Origin: UBA1181 sp045617845
Lineage (GTDB): Bacteria > Bacteroidota > Bacteroidia > Bacteroidales > Paludibacteraceae
Reading direction: 5' to 3'
Length of the DNA stretch: 64,000 nt
NCBI GenBank assembly: GCA_045617845.1
Contig: JAZLJL010000014.1
Location: 20,055 to 84,054, forward strand
Part shown: positions 43,108 through 51,983 of the stretch, in pieces
Layout: every line of letters begins with the position of its first letter
How positions within the stretch are numbered: position 1 is the stretch's first letter
The notes under the pieces: generated by a model
What the model was told of the DNA's origin: nothing
The model's input: the letters and a program-made list of their open reading frames with translations, nothing else
Database searches by the model: none
Made by a program: the position numbers and the translations under genes

Positions 43108-43473
43108 ATGGCAAAGTTAAAAACACAAGTGGAATACGAGGTGATTTTGGAGCGAATTGAGGAATTGCTTCCTATGGTCACAGACGATACGTTGCCTACG
43201 GAAAAGCATGCCGTGGAATTGAACATCCTTTCAGAGTTGGTTGACGAATACGAAGAGGAGCATTATCCTATAGCAGCTCCATCGCTCATAGAAATAGTAA
43301 AGCTTCGTTTAGTGGAAATGGGACTAACGCAAGCCGCTTTCGCTGAATTGATTGGCGTAAGTCCATCAAGGGTAAGCGACATCCTTAACCAGCGATGCGA
43401 ACCGACGCTTCAAGTGGCCCGTAAGATTAGTCAAACGCTAAAAATAGATCCGAGCATTGTTTTAGGTGTGTAA
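43108..43473 (+). CDS. higA: HigA family XRE antitoxin
   Basis: 121 residues. The N-terminal half is helical and acidic (TLPTEKHAVELNILSELVDEYEEEHYP). The C-terminal half has an XRE helix-turn-helix (LTQAAFAELIGVSPSRVSDILNQRCEPTLQVARKISQTL). It neutralises HigB and probably represses the operon through the inverted repeat upstream. Partner toxin directly upstream. Confidence 0.92.
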   Translation: MAKLKTQVEYEVILERIEELLPMVTDDTLPTEKHAVELNILSELVDEYEEEHYPIAAPSLIEIVKLRLVEMGLTQAAFAELIGVSPSRVSDILNQRCEPTLQVARKISQTLKIDPSIVLGV

Positions 43474-43530
43474 ATACAATTAGCTTTATGAGCGCTTAAC
43501 TTATTGTACAATTATTATTGAAAAAATTTC

Positions 43531-43566
43531 GAGGAGCAAGGGACTTGGGTCTTTTGCTCCTTTTGC
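43531..43566 (+). terminator. Third copy of the module-separating hairpin
   Basis: GGAGCAAGGGACTTGGGTC and TTTTGCTCC form a stem followed by TTTTGC. It resembles the hairpins at 40018 and 42672, and ends the higBA module. Confidence 0.7.
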
Positions 43567-43607
43567 TTGTCAGCAGATTAGACTTTTTTGTTGACCCGGA
43601 AAAAAAA

Positions 43608-43644
43608 TAGTACAGATTTACGATTGAATCGAAAATTTGTACTA
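43608..43644. repeat. 37-bp direct repeat, left copy, overlapping a promoter
   Basis: Starts TAGTACAGATTTACG and ends AATTTGTACTA. It is identical over 37 bp to 44834-44870. It is itself an imperfect palindrome (AGTACA.ATTT against AAAT.TGTACT). The -7 element TATTTTTG (43643-43650) begins at its last bases, so it could serve as an operator as well as a boundary. Confidence 0.85.
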
Positions 43645-43680
43645 TTTTTGCTTTTGATAATTAATTATACATTTAAAAGT

Positions 43681-44829
43681 ATGGTAGAAAGAGATTTAGG
43701 AGCCAAAATTAAAAGGATGTCCGAATTGTTTCCCATCGTGGTGGTGACAGGTCCGAGGCAATCGGGGAAATCCACTTTAGTTAGAGAATTGTTTCCTAAC
43801 TATAAATATGTCTCTTTGGAGTCGCCCGACATGCGATATTTCGCGGAAACGGATCCAAAAGGTTTTCTATCGACATTTCCCACACATACTATCATTGATG
43901 AGGTACAACGTGTCTCCGAGTTATTCTCCTATCTCCAAACCCATGTCGACCGTATCAACGAGAGCGGAATGTATATTTTGTCAGGCTCCCAAAATTTTCT
44001 TTTGATGGATAGGTTGACCCAAAGTTTGGCGGGTCGGGCAGCCATCTTGAAACTTTTGCCTTTTTCCCGTAAGGAACTGAAAAATGCCGGCATCCTTCCC
44101 GCATCAGTGGAGGAAGAGTTGTTGTTCGGAGGCTATCCGCGTCTTTTCGACAAAGGAATGACTCCTCATGAATATTATCCTTCATACATACAAACATATG
44201 TGGAAAGAGATCTTCGCCAATTGAAGAACATTGGCGATTTAGGTTTGTTCATGAAATTCATAAAACTATGCGCAGGTAGAATCGGTCAGTTGGTTAATTT
44301 TTCATCGCTGGCTAACGATTGTGGAGTCGCCGTATCGACTGCGCAATCTTGGCTTTCCCTTTTGGAAACGAGTTACATAGTATATACTTTACGTCCTGAT
44401 TTCAATAATTTCAACAAACGTTTGGTGAAATCCCCAAAGTTGTATTTCTATGATACTGGGTTGGCTTGCGAATTATTGGAAATACAAAACGCCAACCAAT
44501 TATCTTCCCACTACCTTAGAGGTGGACTGTTTGAAAACTTAATTATCAACGAGTTTACTAAAGATGCCTATAATCAAGGAGAAAACCCTAATCTGAGTTT
44601 TTGGAGAGATAATAAGGGGAACGAAATCGATTTGATTAAATCCGTCGGTACTTCCCAATTCGCATTCGAAATTAAGTCAGGCCATACTTTTTCCGATGAT
44701 TATTTTTCTGGCCTAAAATATTGGGCAAAAATATCTGGCTCAGAACCTAATCACTCTACCGTGATTTATTGTGGGGATGAATCCTTGCAAACATCGAATG
44801 GAAAACTATTGTCTATAAACGATTTATAA
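43681..44829 (+). CDS. AAA ATPase with DUF4143 domain
   Basis: 382 residues from ATG 43681, which follows the TATTTTTG -7 element by 30 bases. The N-terminus has Walker A GPRQSGKSTL, Walker B HTIIDEVQRV and sensor ILSGSQNF. A winged-helix/DUF4143 middle (FSSLANDCGVAVSTAQSWLSLLETSYIVYTL) is followed by a C-terminal nuclease-like segment (FWRDNKGNEIDLIKSVGTSQFAFEIKSG, a PDDEXK-like E..D...E.K pattern). The family is widespread and of unclear function, possibly in nucleic-acid handling. Flanked by 37-bp direct repeats, so it forms a discrete insert. Confidence 0.88.
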   Translation: MVERDLGAKIKRMSELFPIVVVTGPRQSGKSTLVRELFPNYKYVSLESPDMRYFAETDPKGFLSTFPTHTIIDEVQRVSELFSYLQTHVDRINESGMYILSGSQNFLLMDRLTQSLAGRAAILKLLPFSRKELKNAGILPASVEEELLFGGYPRLFDKGMTPHEYYPSYIQTYVERDLRQLKNIGDLGLFMKFIKLCAGRIGQLVNFSSLANDCGVAVSTAQSWLSLLETSYIVYTLRPDFNNFNKRLVKSPKLYFYDTGLACELLEIQNANQLSSHYLRGGLFENLIINEFTKDAYNQGENPNLSFWRDNKGNEIDLIKSVGTSQFAFEIKSGHTFSDDYFSGLKYWAKISGSEPNHSTVIYCGDESLQTSNGKLLSINDL

Positions 44830-44833
44830 AAAT

Positions 44834-44870
44834 TAGTACAGATTTACGATTGAATCGAAAATTTGTACTA
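44834..44870. repeat. 37-bp direct repeat, right copy
   Basis: Identical to 43608-43644 and in the same orientation, 5 bases after the ATPase stop. Recombination between the copies would remove the ATPase gene and leave one copy. Confidence 0.85.
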
Positions 44871-44884
44871 ATTACCGGGCGCGC

Positions 44885-44914
44885 AAAAAAGTCCGAGGAA
44901 TCTCTTCCCCGGAC
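44885..44914 (-). terminator. Terminator of the GH39-like gene
   Basis: GTCCGGGGAA and TTCCTCGGAC form a stem (one mismatch) followed by TTTTTT on the minus strand, 37 bases beyond the stop. Confidence 0.8.
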
Positions 44915-44951
44915 CTTCTATCTCTCCGTATCATCATCCCTCTATTGTGTG

Positions 44952-46886
44952 TTACTTTTTTACAAATTTCAGATTCTCTTTTTGTGGTGTGACCGCGATG
45001 TAGGCTTTGCCGTCCAGTAATGCCTCTTTGCTGACCGCATGTCCCTCCATATCGAAGAACTGCGCGCCCTTCAATGTTTTGATTTTGTCATAGTCGACAT
45101 AGTCTTTCAATCCTACCGAGCTGTGCGGAGAGAATTTCAGCCAATCGATGTTCACATAGCTTCCCACTATCTCCACCTTGAGGATGTGTTCTCCCTTCTC
45201 CAGTTGAAACGTGCCGACGTTGTTCTCCTCGTAGACGGACCAATCCTCGCAGGTCTGGGGAATCGTGTAGTCTTCGGTCAACTGTTGGTTGTCGAGGTAG
45301 AGCTTGAAGCCCTCGGTCTCGCCGCCGTTAGAAACGTAGGCAGTGACGTCATATTCGCCGGATTCCTCCACGTTTACCGTATATTCCAACCATTCGCCCT
45401 TCTCCGTGTAGCCGATCGCGAGACCGTCGCCGTTCTTCACGACATCTACTCCTTCGTCCGTGCGAAATTCACCGTCGCCTTTGTTGCTCTCATCATTATC
45501 GTAGTAGGAAAACCCCTGTCCGGCCTCATCGTAATTCTCCGCTTCTACTTTGCCGGGGATTGTGGCAGTCACATTCTTATAAGGGTTTTGGGGCACGTTC
45601 AACGGTGTGATATAGATTCTATATCCGTACAACTCGCTTTCGATCTTCACTGGGACGGTAAGGCTTCCTCCGTTGATGGTCATGTCGGACTCGGAGACCA
45701 ATTCGGTACCGTTTACGGGTGTGTTGATGCTCTTCCAAGTGACGCGTTCCACCTTCACCCTTACGGTGCCGCCAAGGAAGTCAGGGAAGTTGTTGAAGAC
45801 CACATTCACGTCGCCGACGGATTTCCCGCCCAAGACCAAACTTGCGCAGTTGTGTTTTCTATCGACGGAACCGAAACCGTCCACGCCTTCGCTCCTGTCG
45901 TTAGGAGGCGTCACGTTGACCATATAGCCTTCCATATCACCATACCATTTGTAGAGCCACCAGCCACCGCCTTTTTGTCCGTTGTCGGTAAGCAAGCTGC
46001 CCAGACGTCCCGGATGCGGCACATGCCACCAAGAGATGGTCGCGCTCTCCACGTTGTATCTTTCGAACTTGGCGATGAAAGGCACGGAATAACCCGGGCA
46101 ACCTTCATACTGTTGTTTGTCGGCATCGGAGCCAGCGCAATACTCGTTGATGCAATAAGGACGTTCCGGAATGCCTAACTCCTGCTGAAGCTTCCGCACA
46201 GCGTTCACTGCGTCCGCGAATCCGCCGCTTCCCCATTGGTGCCAGCAGATAAGATCTGGCAAGCAATTATTCTCTTTGCAGAATTTAAGGAAATTCTTCA
46301 TTCTGTTATTATCGTAATAAGCCATACAAGGGCCCACGATTTTCGTGTCAGGGTCCAATTTACGGAGCAACTCGTAAGTTGGTTTCCAGACCGTGGAGTT
46401 GATGTCTCCGTTGTTGTTGTTCCACGTTCCGTCCGGTTCGTTCCAAATCACGTAACTATGGATGTTGTCTATTCCTTCGGAGAATCTTCGCTTCACTTGC
46501 GTTTCGACGGCGCTCAGCCAAGCCTGCTGTCCCGGCCATCTGTAAGGCCAGTTAGGCAAGTAGTCGGGCAAAGTGATCTGCACTTGGGCGGTCGTGTTCT
46601 GCAGACGTTTCGCCACGATGTAGCCGTCGCCGAACGCGTGTTGGTTACCGTTTTTACCCTCTGGGGGTTGACAAAACATGTGCGGTTTCAGAGGTGCGAC
46701 CATCTCCTCTATATTAGCAGGCTCGTTTTCGGTCATGCCATATAAGGAGCCTGAAGCGCAATGGGTCACAGGGCGGATACTATCCCTCAAATCCACCTTC
46801 AGCGTTTGGGCGCCAAACGAGTTCTGTATGGATACGCATGCGAGCGTAACTACAGATAATGTGATGTGTTTAATGATTCGATTCAT
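44952..46886 (-). CDS. Secreted clan GH-A glycoside hydrolase (GH39-like) with CBM6 and T9SS tail
   Basis: 644 residues. A signal peptide (1-25, ending near SFGAQ) is followed by a TIM-barrel-like domain (about 30-330) with acid/base candidate in YVIWNEPDGTW and nucleophile candidate in YCINEYCAGSD. A beta-sandwich accessory region covers about 330-425. A CBM6 (about 440-575) begins IPGKVEAENYDE and ends VNIDWLKF. The short C-terminal segment resembles a T9SS sorting domain. The barrel fits clan GH-A and resembles GH39 most, but the subfamily is uncertain. The CBM6 resembles those in the GH30 and GH10 enzymes of this window. Confidence 0.75.
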   Translation of the reverse strand: MNRIIKHITLSVVTLACVSIQNSFGAQTLKVDLRDSIRPVTHCASGSLYGMTENEPANIEEMVAPLKPHMFCQPPEGKNGNQHAFGDGYIVAKRLQNTTAQVQITLPDYLPNWPYRWPGQQAWLSAVETQVKRRFSEGIDNIHSYVIWNEPDGTWNNNNGDINSTVWKPTYELLRKLDPDTKIVGPCMAYYDNNRMKNFLKFCKENNCLPDLICWHQWGSGGFADAVNAVRKLQQELGIPERPYCINEYCAGSDADKQQYEGCPGYSVPFIAKFERYNVESATISWWHVPHPGRLGSLLTDNGQKGGGWWLYKWYGDMEGYMVNVTPPNDRSEGVDGFGSVDRKHNCASLVLGGKSVGDVNVVFNNFPDFLGGTVRVKVERVTWKSINTPVNGTELVSESDMTINGGSLTVPVKIESELYGYRIYITPLNVPQNPYKNVTATIPGKVEAENYDEAGQGFSYYDNDESNKGDGEFRTDEGVDVVKNGDGLAIGYTEKGEWLEYTVNVEESGEYDVTAYVSNGGETEGFKLYLDNQQLTEDYTIPQTCEDWSVYEENNVGTFQLEKGEHILKVEIVGSYVNIDWLKFSPHSSVGLKDYVDYDKIKTLKGAQFFDMEGHAVSKEALLDGKAYIAVTPQKENLKFVKK

Positions 46887-47156
46887 GGCAGCTCATTTTT
46901 GTTAAATGTTACAACGCAAAGGTATTGGAATTGAATCCTTGGGGATATGAGAGAAAAACCAATTGTTATTATTTTCGAACTAACATTTCGTTCATGGCCT
47001 TTGACTCGAAAATCCAAACTGGTAATTCTAATCTGCTTATTATCCTTAAATATAGGCATTTCCGTCGAAAACAAGAAATGTTTTCAATAGGATTTTTAGG
47101 TCAAAGTGGTTTTGATTCATAGTTGACGGAAATCGTCCTCACGCATTTCGTGTGCC

Positions 47157-47630
47157 TTATTTTTTAGTTCCTCTGTATTTCCTAATGTAACGGTCGGCCG
47201 GCATCTCTTTCAGTTTGAAGATGAACGGATGTTTGACATAGGAGTCGCAAACCTTTCCATTTTTTTGGGCTGGAGTCCATTGGGGCATCAGCTTGACGAG
47301 GCGCATGGCTTCGTCGGAGAGCAGCGGATGGCAACTGCAGACGACTTCCGGATGTGAGATGGACCCGTCTTTATGGACGATGAAACGGAGGATGACCGCC
47401 GTCTGTAGTCCTGCGTCTTTAGCGGCTTGTGGATATTTATGGTTTTGGGCGAAGAAATGGTCCCACGCTGCGGTCCCACCGGGGAAGGAGGCTTTCTGGT
47501 CTACCCATGTGAATATCGTGTCTTTGTCCGCCCCTGCGATGGGTTTCACCGCATGTTGGGCGAATAGGGTGGAGAATGGCATGCAGATGCACATTATCAT
47601 CCCAATAATATGTTTTTTTATTATAATCAT
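47157..47630 (-). CDS. Secreted TonB C-terminal-domain protein
   Basis: 157 residues. A signal peptide (about 1-25, ending LFAQ) replaces the usual inner-membrane anchor. The remainder is a TonB_C fold: FPGGTAAWDHFFAQNHKYPQAAKDAGLQTAVILRFIVHKDGSISHPEV...AMRLVKLMPQWTPAQKNGK. Such Bacteroidota proteins are annotated as energy transducer TonB-like, but this one has no membrane anchor or proline-rich linker. It may be periplasmic. It stands alone. Confidence 0.8.
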   Translation of the reverse strand: MIIIKKHIIGMIMCICMPFSTLFAQHAVKPIAGADKDTIFTWVDQKASFPGGTAAWDHFFAQNHKYPQAAKDAGLQTAVILRFIVHKDGSISHPEVVCSCHPLLSDEAMRLVKLMPQWTPAQKNGKVCDSYVKHPFIFKLKEMPADRYIRKYRGTKK

Positions 47631-47661
47631 ATGGATATTCTTTTTAGGGGATTTCTATAAA

Positions 47662-47736
47662 TTGCTTTGTAGTGATTTTGAAGGTTTTGTCAGACAGATT
47701 GCTGATTTGAGCGAAGGAGCAGTGCGGGCACTGTGA
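47662..47736 (+). other. Coding fossil resembling the fragment at 63055-63219
   Basis: The plus-strand frame reads LLCSDFEGFVRQIADLSEG to a TGA. It matches the minus-strand frame at 63055-63219 around CDDFKDFVRQIFD, at protein and DNA level (TTTTGTCAGACAGATT identical). No start codon with a plausible promoter is visible. It lies in the 430-base gap before the CapA-like gene, whose other contents are listed separately. Confidence 0.45.
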
Positions 47737-47891
47737 CTGAGTGAAAAACAGCAAGATAGCGACAAAAATTCAAAAGCACACAAAAGATCAAAGAATAAAC
47801 TCTATTTAAAAATAATCGGGGAATTTATAGAAGTCCCCTTTATTAAAATGACGCATTCCTATGATAATATTCTGTCACATAGGAGACGTGT

Positions 47892-47917
47892 CTTTCACTT
47901 CGGATCTGAAGTGAAAG
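47892..47917. promoter_or_regulatory. Perfect 10-bp inverted repeat upstream of the CapA-like gene
   Basis: CTTTCACTTC and GAAGTGAAAG flank a 6-base centre. A near-consensus -7 (GATATTTG) follows about 15 bases downstream. It could be an operator, or a terminator for something no longer present (TTTAATTTT follows). The CapA-like gene starts about 150 bases further on. Confidence 0.5.
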
Positions 47918-48069
47918 AGTTTAATTTTATACGATATTTGCAAAAATAGCACATTAATCTTTCTTCCTAACTATCTAATCGGAAAATTTCTTATTTTCGC
48001 ACTGATCTTTTATTAGGTTTCATTTGAATTCCGTAGTTATCTTCGTGGATGATTAATTGAGGGGAAAAT

Positions 48070-49356
48070 ATGTGGAATAAACTACAAAGCAATCTACAGG
48101 CGATCATTATTAGTGCGATTTCGGGCATACTCCTTTTCAGTTCTTGTGACCTGTCCGCACCATATGGTAAGACTAGCGCAGGAAAGGGTTGTGCGGTGGA
48201 TACCGATTCCGTCGCCCCTGACACGTGTTTGTTGACGGAGGACGAGCCACTCCATTATCTTAGGATAGGAGCTGTCGGGGATATCATGGTCCATGATTAT
48301 CAAATGAAGAAAGCTTACCGTCCTGATTCCGATACTTTTGATTTCTCTCCTGTTTTCCGTCAGATACAATCCTTTTTGGACGCGAATGACCTACTTATAG
48401 GGAACTTGGAGACGGTATTCGCAGGGAAGGGGAAAGGTCGTAAGAAGGATGTCTTCGGGTATGCTTCGTTTCCCTATTTCAATGCGCCCGATTGCTTTGC
48501 TTCCACTTTGGTGGAGGCGGGTTTCGATTTGCTGGCGACGGCGAATAACCATACGATGGATTGTTATCCCCAGGGTGTTTCCGCCACGTTGGATTTGTTG
48601 GATTCGTTGCATATCCTCCATCATGGCACGTCGCGTGATTCAGTCGAGCGGGAACGTTTGTGCATCGTGGAGCGGAATGGCATCAAGATAGGTTTCTGCA
48701 GTTATACGTATAGTCTGAATGGTGTCTTCGTGCCGAAGGATAAGCTCTTCATGGTGAATGAGTTCTGTAATCACGACAAGGCGAAGATCAGCGGCATATG
48801 CGACGTCATCCGTCGCTTGAAGGGGGCGGGTGCCGATTTTACCGTCGCTTATCTGCATAGTGGCACGGAGTATCAAAGGCGGCCGAACCATTATCAGACG
48901 ATGTTGGCGGATTCGCTTCACTTGGCAGGGTGCGATTTGATTTTGATGTCGCATCCGCATATTCTCCAACGCATGGATATCCTTCCGGCTAGTGATTCTA
49001 CGCCAAGGACGTTGGTCGCCTATTCTTTGGGTAATTTTATCTCCAGTCAGGTTTGTCGTGGGGAGATCGCGAAGGATATCGGCGCATTGTTGCAGGTGGA
49101 TATCGTGAAGAAAAAGGATAGTACTTTTATCACGGGTGTATCTGTCGTCCCTACTTACTCTTTTTGGCGAACGAACTATATCGGTGTGTTGCCTGTCATC
49201 ACGGCTCATGATTGTCCCGACGAGGTCGTAACTCTCTATCCTAAGGATAGGAAGCGTGTCAGGGAGGCGTATGACGATGCGTTGGAGGTGCTTCGCGGCG
49301 ATATGGACAGCACGCTTTGGAGCGTGGAGGAGGATTGTTATCGCTTGAAGTGGTAA
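48070..49356 (+). CDS. CapA-family (PGA_cap) lipoprotein
   Basis: 428 residues. A signal with lipobox LLFSSC (Cys near residue 19) is followed by a calcineurin-like phosphoesterase fold: AVGDIMVHDYQM, LLIGNLETVFAG, LLATANNHTMDCYPQG, FTVAYLHSGTEY and LILMSHPHILQ. These carry the Asp, Asn and His metal ligands of the CapA/PgsA group. CapA acts in poly-gamma-glutamate synthesis in Bacillus, but the many Bacteroidota homologues have unknown substrates and no capB/capC neighbours are present. The call is therefore family-level only. Confidence 0.85.
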   Translation: MWNKLQSNLQAIIISAISGILLFSSCDLSAPYGKTSAGKGCAVDTDSVAPDTCLLTEDEPLHYLRIGAVGDIMVHDYQMKKAYRPDSDTFDFSPVFRQIQSFLDANDLLIGNLETVFAGKGKGRKKDVFGYASFPYFNAPDCFASTLVEAGFDLLATANNHTMDCYPQGVSATLDLLDSLHILHHGTSRDSVERERLCIVERNGIKIGFCSYTYSLNGVFVPKDKLFMVNEFCNHDKAKISGICDVIRRLKGAGADFTVAYLHSGTEYQRRPNHYQTMLADSLHLAGCDLILMSHPHILQRMDILPASDSTPRTLVAYSLGNFISSQVCRGEIAKDIGALLQVDIVKKKDSTFITGVSVVPTYSFWRTNYIGVLPVITAHDCPDEVVTLYPKDRKRVREAYDDALEVLRGDMDSTLWSVEEDCYRLKW

Positions 49357-49362
49357 ATAAAA

Positions 49363-49403
49363 AGTTCCATTTAGGCTTCCTGGAGGAATACCTAAATGGA
49401 ACT
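49363..49403 (-). terminator. GH30 terminator
   Basis: AGTTCCATTTAGG and CCTAAATGGAACT form a perfect 13-bp stem followed on the minus strand by TTTTT. It also lies just past the convergent CapA-like gene stop. Confidence 0.8.
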
Positions 49404-49424
49404 GACAAAAAAACGAAGCTGTTA

Positions 49425-51614
49425 TTACTTGATCTCTATCTTGATTGACTCGTTGTCGTTGGAGAGGATGAGGATGCCTGCTCCGAATCCGCACTTCTTG
49501 AGTTTTTCGTTTACGTCGTCTCCCTTTTGCAAGTTGACTTTGCCGAGCTTTTTACCGCTGAGGTCGATGATGTTAAAGTCACCGTTTAGGCTTGTATTCT
49601 CGGTGATATTCTGCAGACCTGTCACATCCGGTTCATAGCCGCTTTCCGCTTCGAATTGGAGCCAATCGATGTTGACGTAGTCTCCGTCGATGGAGAGACG
49701 GAGAATGTGTTTGCCTTCCTCCAATCTTTCGGTTTCCCCTTCTATGGTGCTGTATGTATCCCAGTCTCCGCCGTTAGCGACCTTGGTGGTGGAGGTGATG
49801 TCCTTTCCGTCGAGCAACAGGTGGAAGGATGAGTTGTCGCTTCCGGAAGCGACGCGTGCGCTCCATTTATAGGTGTCGCTCTTCTTCACGTCGACCGTAT
49901 ATTCCAACCATTCCCCTGTCTGGGTGTAACCGATCGCCTTGCCGTCGCCGCAGTTCTCGATATCCACGCCTTCGTTGGTACGGAAAGAGGCTTTCCCTTT
50001 GTTCTCTTCTTCGCTGTCGTAATAGGCGATGCCGCTGCCGCCGAGGTCATATTCCTCCACTTCGATTTTCCCAGGCAGTACGCTTGGCGTGCCGTTGTAA
50101 GGGGTTTGTGGGACATGGACTTTGATGGTCACGGACGCTTTCCCTTCGTTTCCTTCATTGTCGGTCGCTACCGCTGAAAGGGTATAGCTTCCCTCTTTCA
50201 GGTTCTCGATGGTGAAGGTGTATGGGGTGTTGCTGGATTCTCCGAGTTTGTTGTCTCCGTTATAGAAGGCGACGGATTTGATGTTGCCGTCTTCGTCTGT
50301 GGCGTCCACCGAAAGGGTGATGGTGGCTGGCGCTTCCAAGTCGTCACTTTCGCTTGGGGAGGTGAACTCCACCTTAGGCGTGCCTTTTTTACCGCCGCCC
50401 ACCAGAGTCGTGGCGCTCTGTGCTTCCAGAGTGATTTGGAAGGAGGTTCCTCCGGAGACATTGCTCTCTTTTTTCACGTTTTTTTGTCCGCTGGTCACGT
50501 ATCGCTCCCACTCCGTAACTTGTGAGTTAGGGATGGAGACGGTGAATGTCTTGGAGCTGGTGTTCTTGTTGACCAATACGATGACGACGTTGTCGTCCTT
50601 TTTAAAGGCGGAGACGTTCACGTTATTGGTCGGATTTTGGGTGGCGTCCACACGGACAAAGCCGGGGCGGACGAACTTAGAGTAGTGGGAGAAGCAATAT
50701 CCTCTTTTACTGATGTTACCGTCATCTTTCATCAATCCGTACGAGCGGCGGATATACCACCAGACGTAGGCTTGGAAGTTTCCTCTCACTACGGCGTTGG
50801 TCATGTGGTCTACCACTTCCAACGCTTCCGGCCATCTATCGGCGGAGTTGGCGTCACTGTTCGGCACATACACTTCTGTCATCCACAACTCTTTTCCCGC
50901 TCCTTTTTGTTGGAAGTTCGGGTAACTGAATGCGCTCACTTGCGTGCCGTAGAGGTGTGTGGCGAGGATGTCGAGGTTCGCCAGTGCCTTCGAGTTGTTT
51001 AAGATAGGGTCACTGGTGTTCTTGTTGTACTGGAAGGCTTCGGGCGCCATAACCCTACAATTGATATTTTGCGCGTTGTTTGCCATGAAGGTAGCCATGT
51101 CGTTGGCTTCCCACCACGTCCAGTCGCTACCATAATCCGGCTCGTTTTGAATGGACATTGCGTATAGTTCCACCCCGTTGGTTTTCATGTAATCGATGAA
51201 CTTGTTGAGGTGTTGCACGTATGCGCCGTAGGAACTGGACTTCAGTCGTTTGGAGGTCTTGTAGGATTCGCACATGCTGGACGGCGGGCTCCATGGGGAG
51301 GCGAATATCGTGATGCCTTTTTTAGCCGCATTTTGGGCTGTGGCGATTTCTTTGCTCCATTGACTTTCTTCAGGGTCTACATGGATACGAAGGACGGAAA
51401 GGCCAAGCTGGTTTTCTCCGTTTCCGAAAGCTGTCTCGCGTTGGCTGGCGGAGAGGTCGTCGATCCATGTTGGGAAGTTGATACCTCCGAACCCTTGCAT
51501 CATTTGGTATTGCTTACTAAGGTTCACATTAATCGTTTGGGACGAAGCCATGAGTGGCACCGCCGCCATAGCCATTGCCGCCCATTTTTTCAAATCTGCT
51601 CTTAATTTTCTCAT
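49425..51614 (-). CDS. GH30 xylanase with Ig-like domain, CBM6 and T9SS tail
   Basis: 729 residues. A signal peptide (1-26) is followed by a GH30 barrel plus side domain (about 27-405) with acid/base E158 in SIQNEPDY and nucleophile E247 in LWMTEVY. The WWYIRRSYGLMKDDG segment is typical of subfamily GH30_8 glucuronoxylanases. Then come an Ig-like module (about 408-505, PATITLSVDATDEDGNIKSV), a CBM6 (about 515-650, LPGKIEVEEYDLGGSG ... VNIDWLQF) and a T9SS-type C-terminal domain. It would cut glucuronoxylan or arabinoxylan outside the cell. Confidence 0.92.
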   Translation of the reverse strand: MRKLRADLKKWAAMAMAAVPLMASSQTINVNLSKQYQMMQGFGGINFPTWIDDLSASQRETAFGNGENQLGLSVLRIHVDPEESQWSKEIATAQNAAKKGITIFASPWSPPSSMCESYKTSKRLKSSSYGAYVQHLNKFIDYMKTNGVELYAMSIQNEPDYGSDWTWWEANDMATFMANNAQNINCRVMAPEAFQYNKNTSDPILNNSKALANLDILATHLYGTQVSAFSYPNFQQKGAGKELWMTEVYVPNSDANSADRWPEALEVVDHMTNAVVRGNFQAYVWWYIRRSYGLMKDDGNISKRGYCFSHYSKFVRPGFVRVDATQNPTNNVNVSAFKKDDNVVIVLVNKNTSSKTFTVSIPNSQVTEWERYVTSGQKNVKKESNVSGGTSFQITLEAQSATTLVGGGKKGTPKVEFTSPSESDDLEAPATITLSVDATDEDGNIKSVAFYNGDNKLGESSNTPYTFTIENLKEGSYTLSAVATDNEGNEGKASVTIKVHVPQTPYNGTPSVLPGKIEVEEYDLGGSGIAYYDSEEENKGKASFRTNEGVDIENCGDGKAIGYTQTGEWLEYTVDVKKSDTYKWSARVASGSDNSSFHLLLDGKDITSTTKVANGGDWDTYSTIEGETERLEEGKHILRLSIDGDYVNIDWLQFEAESGYEPDVTGLQNITENTSLNGDFNIIDLSGKKLGKVNLQKGDDVNEKLKKCGFGAGILILSNDNESIKIEIK

Positions 51615-51740
51615 TTCGTGTTTTTCCTTTAGTGCACTCTTTTTCGGATTCGGACAATGTTACCCGTAAAAGAACTTGTGCGTTTGTGATAATATGCTTA
51701 CTTATTCTTTTAGTTTTCCACTTTCCCGTTAGGGACATTG

Positions 51741-51748
51741 CAAAGATA
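51741..51748 (-). promoter_or_regulatory. GH30 promoter -7 element
   Basis: TATCTTTG on the minus strand matches TAnnTTTG exactly, giving a leader of about 120 bases for the GH30 gene. In the rest of the 51615-51983 gap I see nothing notable. Confidence 0.5.
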
Positions 51749-51983
51749 GGTGTGAACGGGTGTCAGGAATGGGATTTTTGTTCCTTTTAGTAGGATTATT
51801 GGTTCAGAATGTTTGCCATGCGAATCTTTAGGGACGGGATTCCCTTGTTTGGGCGGATTTTCGTTTTTTGGTGTTTTGTTGTTATCCCATTACGAAATTC
51901 TTACTAATTTTGGTCTTGTTCGGGTTTCGGTTGATAGGAGCTATCCGGCCGACTTGAAGTTCTGTGATTTTCAGATTGTTATT

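Noticed and set aside
43588..43680. Upstream start extending the DUF4143 ATPase
   Set aside because: The extension would run through the promoter and the 37-bp palindromic repeat; ATG 43681 is well placed.
45039..46178. Long plus-strand frame opposite the GH39-like gene
   Set aside because: Shadow of a gene with a signal peptide, clear catalytic motifs and CBM6.
48070..49356. Poly-gamma-glutamate capsule locus
   Set aside because: Only the CapA-type protein is present; no capB, capC or ligase neighbours.
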